Assembly (NCBI RefSeq): GCF_025847275.1 | Contig: NZ_JAOZEV010000005.1 | Span: 248,001 to 312,000, forward strand | Length of the DNA stretch: 64,000 nucleotides | Reading direction: 5' to 3' | Origin: Flavobacterium frigoritolerans | GTDB lineage: Bacteria > Bacteroidota > Bacteroidia > Flavobacteriales > Flavobacteriaceae | Shown here: one piece after another, positions 62,061-64,000 of the stretch | Layout of the letters: each line of letters opens with the position of its first letter | Numbering within the stretch: position 1 is the stretch's first letter | Made by a program: the position numbers and the translations under genes | Notes under the pieces: model-generated | Seen by the model: the letters and a program-made list of their open reading frames with translations, nothing else | The model's database searches: none | What the model was told of the DNA's origin: nothing

Positions 62061-62873
62061 ATGAGTTTAATTTTTTTAGCGGGACTTACTCCTTTTGGAT
62101 ATGGTTTTTTAGGAGTGATAGCGCTTTCTATATTAATTGCTTATATGTGGCTTAAGTCATCGGGAAAAAAAGAGAAAATGGGATGTTTCTCCATCGGATT
62201 TACTGCCTTTGTCATTTGGTTTGCTTTAATGTTTCCTGTTGCTATATCTTTCTCTATTATAGAGAATGGAACAAAAATTACCCAATTAGGAGTGGCTATT
62301 TTTTGGTTTCTACTTTTTGCTTTGGGAGCATATATTATATTTAGTAAGAATAGAACAGGAGTTAAAAAAGTGCTCTTAGGGATTTTTAAATACGTTTTGT
62401 TTTCAATAGTATTGGGATTGTTTTTAACGATGCTTGGCGGATTAGCTTATTTCGTTTATTTAAGGCTTTTTACTCATGAAAAAGATGATTCTCCTATTTG
62501 GGTTGCTCTGTTATGCATCTTTTTTTTAGCATCACTTATTTTGGCTGCTGTAGGTCTTTTTATCCAAAGTAAAGAAGGTAAGAAAAAAGAAAAAACTACT
62601 TTTTATAAGTTAGAAGAAGCAAAGCTAAAACCTGATATGGTAGTCGAATTAAATTTAACTAATGCTAAGCTAGATGCATTTCCCGTAGCAATTCTACAAT
62701 TTAAAAACATTAAGTTTCTAGTTTTAAGTAATAATAATATTAGTGAGATTCCTAACGAAGTCAATAAATTGCAGCAATTAATCGGTTTAGATTTAAGTAA
62801 CAACCCAGTTTCTGATTTAGAAAGAAATAAGATCCGAAAGTTGCTTTCTAATCAAGTAGAAATTGTGTTTTAA
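62061..62873 (+). CDS. Membrane protein with C-terminal leucine-rich repeats
   Basis: 270 residues. About five hydrophobic helices fill residues 1-170 (AGLTPFGYGFLGVIALSILIAYMWL to FFLASLILAAVGLFI). The last 80 residues are leucine-rich repeats: VVELNLTNAKLDAFPVAILQF, KNIKFLVLSNNNISEIPNEVN and QQLIGLDLSNNPVSDLERNKI. The repeat domain follows a Lys-rich segment and probably lies in the cytosol. No function known. It starts a membrane-protein group with the next two genes, spaced 34 and 7 bases apart. Confidence 0.85.
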   Translation: MSLIFLAGLTPFGYGFLGVIALSILIAYMWLKSSGKKEKMGCFSIGFTAFVIWFALMFPVAISFSIIENGTKITQLGVAIFWFLLFALGAYIIFSKNRTGVKKVLLGIFKYVLFSIVLGLFLTMLGGLAYFVYLRLFTHEKDDSPIWVALLCIFFLASLILAAVGLFIQSKEGKKKEKTTFYKLEEAKLKPDMVVELNLTNAKLDAFPVAILQFKNIKFLVLSNNNISEIPNEVNKLQQLIGLDLSNNPVSDLERNKIRKLLSNQVEIVF

Positions 62874-62907
62874 TAATTTTAATATTGAATAATCTATAGT
62901 CTTAATA

Positions 62908-63951
62908 ATGAACGAATTCTTTACATTTTTTGATCAAAATAAGCCAGATGGTGGAATGGTAGTTTTCCTGATGTTTTTTAGTCTGGGAATTGCATTGTTT
63001 CAAACTATAATTCTTTCAGGTTTATATAATTTAAAATTCCCAACATGGCTGTTTTTTGTTTTATGTCCATCGTTTATTGGCTTGAGTTTTCTAGTTGATT
63101 CCAAATATACCCTTATGGTTTTCTTTTTTTTATTTGCATCTGTTTTTATACTAGGAATTATAGGTATGTTTTATTCAGGAATTCAAAGTAGTAAAATTGA
63201 AAAAGCTGAAAGAGAAAAATTCAATAGAAAACATAATATTCAAAAAACACCTTTAAGTGAGAAACTGCTTGGTTTGCTTATTTTAGTTGTAGTGATTGGG
63301 GCAATTGCTTGGTTGGTTAAAATAGAGAAATTAAAGTTTCTTTTCTTTATTATTCCTGGGCTTATTTTTATAAAAATGATTTTTTTTCCAAGTAACAAAA
63401 GTAAGTTTCTTAAGCTTCAGGCGGTTTTGCCAACTTCTAAGATGAATGCGATTGCGATGGGATTAGTTGAGGTAGAAGGTGATTTGGAAGAAATTGAACC
63501 TATTATTTCACCTTATTTTAGTAAACCCTGTATAGGATATTATTATACCATCGAAGAAGAAGGACCTGCAGATGATGATGGCAAAAGATCTTATAGAACT
63601 ATATTTACAGAACTTAAAACGGGTGTTTTTAAGATAAAAGACGAAACAGGAAGTGTTACTGTAAATGGAGAAGGATTAGAATTCTATTTTGATAGAATCG
63701 ATAAGCAGGAGGGAGGAAAAAAGAGGTATTCCGAAACCTATTTAAAACATAACGATTATATGTTGCTGATTGGTTATGCCGATTCAGATCAAGGCAATGT
63801 CGTTCTCAGAAAAGGAGACTCTAATGGCATTTTTGGGGTAGCGATACCTCAAAGTATTTCATTTAGGAATAAATACCAACCATTGCTAATTTCATTTTTA
63901 ACAACACTATTTTTCATTACACTTATACTTATCTATATCATTTTAAACTAA
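62908..63951 (+). CDS. GIDE-domain membrane protein (annotated elsewhere as E3-ligase-like)
   Basis: 347 residues with four N-terminal hydrophobic helices (VVFLMFFSLGIALFQTI to FFIIPGLIFIKMIFF) and one at the end. Between them is a GIDE-type domain: MNAIAMGLVEVEGDLEEIEPIISPYFSKPCIGYYYTIEEE, then GSVTVNGEGLEFYFDR and EGNVVL-like QGNVVLRKGDSNGIFGVA. This domain is shared with the mitochondrial ligase MUL1, but there is no RING, so ligase activity is not supported. In bacteria such genes are often next to lemA. The next gene begins 7 bases after its stop. Confidence 0.82.
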   Translation: MNEFFTFFDQNKPDGGMVVFLMFFSLGIALFQTIILSGLYNLKFPTWLFFVLCPSFIGLSFLVDSKYTLMVFFFLFASVFILGIIGMFYSGIQSSKIEKAEREKFNRKHNIQKTPLSEKLLGLLILVVVIGAIAWLVKIEKLKFLFFIIPGLIFIKMIFFPSNKSKFLKLQAVLPTSKMNAIAMGLVEVEGDLEEIEPIISPYFSKPCIGYYYTIEEEGPADDDGKRSYRTIFTELKTGVFKIKDETGSVTVNGEGLEFYFDRIDKQEGGKKRYSETYLKHNDYMLLIGYADSDQGNVVLRKGDSNGIFGVAIPQSISFRNKYQPLLISFLTTLFFITLILIYIILN

Positions 63952-63958
63952 ATAAAAT

Positions 63959-64000
63959 ATGACAGCACAAAACATTGCTTTAATCGTGGGGCTAATTCTG
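63959..64000 (+). CDS. Start of a membrane protein, cut by the window end
   Basis: Only 14 codons are visible: MTAQNIALIVGLIL, a short polar start leading into a hydrophobic helix. Position directly after a GIDE-domain gene makes a LemA-family protein likely, but this is inference from context. Confidence 0.5.
   Translation, partial: MTAQNIALIVGLIL

Noticed and set aside
62908..63951. Bacterial E3 ubiquitin ligase
   Set aside because: Only the GIDE domain is present; there is no RING domain and no ubiquitin-like gene nearby.

Overview
The window looks like the chromosome of a Flavobacterium-type member of the Bacteroidota. It is AT-rich, has almost no Shine-Dalgarno sequences, and carries many TAnnTTTG (-7) promoter elements. 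It holds a SusC/SusD pair, a second TonB-dependent receptor with a DUF5689 lipoprotein, and many short lipoproteins. The threonine dehydrogenase is of the short-chain (epimerase-like) type known from Flavobacterium. No phage, transposase, rRNA or CRISPR array is present. There are two tandem tRNA-Asn genes.

Layout. 1-2.1 kb: end of a bleomycin-hydrolase-like C1B peptidase, an XRE regulator, a small unknown protein and the tRNAs. 2.2-7.5 kb: RseP-type site-2 protease, a YqjM-like old yellow enzyme, a Gfo/Idh/MocA oxidoreductase and an MFS transporter. 7.8-13 kb: TonB receptor, DUF5689 lipoprotein, unknown secreted protein. 13.1-15.3 kb: HflX convergent with a DUF3078 protein. 15.4-24.9 kb: Fe-S assembly (suf) cluster on the minus strand, in transcription order iscA-type carrier, sufB, sufC, a four-helix-bundle gene, sufD, [opposite-strand serine hydrolase], sufS, lipoprotein, sufE, DUF59, DUF2480. 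25.4-32.2 kb: YjgN/DUF898 protein, M48 peptidase, metallo-beta-lactamase-fold enzyme, S8 and M1 peptidases. 32.3-39.6 kb: DUF418 protein, threonine dehydrogenase, lipoprotein plus Mfd, AAA ATPase. 40.2-52 kb: a co-directional minus-strand locus, SusC-SusD-GH63-GH42-(sugar-kinase-like/PLP phospho-lyase fusion). 52.7-56.1 kb: ACT-like protein, YraN, LD-carboxypeptidase, XAC2610-like protein. 56.3-64 kb: secreted EEP nuclease/phosphatase, 3-hydroxyanthranilate dioxygenase, two CorA transporters, ALDH7 (aminoadipate-semialdehyde dehydrogenase), an LRR membrane protein, a GIDE-domain membrane protein and the start of another membrane protein.

How it may fit together. The strongest candidate for something undescribed is the 40.2-52 kb locus. 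Its two glycosidase types (GH63 related to YgjK, and GH42 beta-galactosidase) and its fused hydroxylysine-kinase-like/phospho-lyase enzyme are what would be needed to take apart the collagen glycan Glc-Gal-hydroxylysine. That route would deliver aminoadipate semialdehyde, the substrate of the ALDH7 enzyme encoded 18 kb away. The family assignments are seen in the sequence; the pathway is inference.

Intergenic DNA is rich in inverted repeats of several families. Some sit between suf genes, some between the glycosidase genes, and one set is a series of short triloop hairpins about 50 nt apart. A four-helix-bundle gene hidden between sufC and sufD lacks a normal start codon and has a 12-bp inverted repeat around it.
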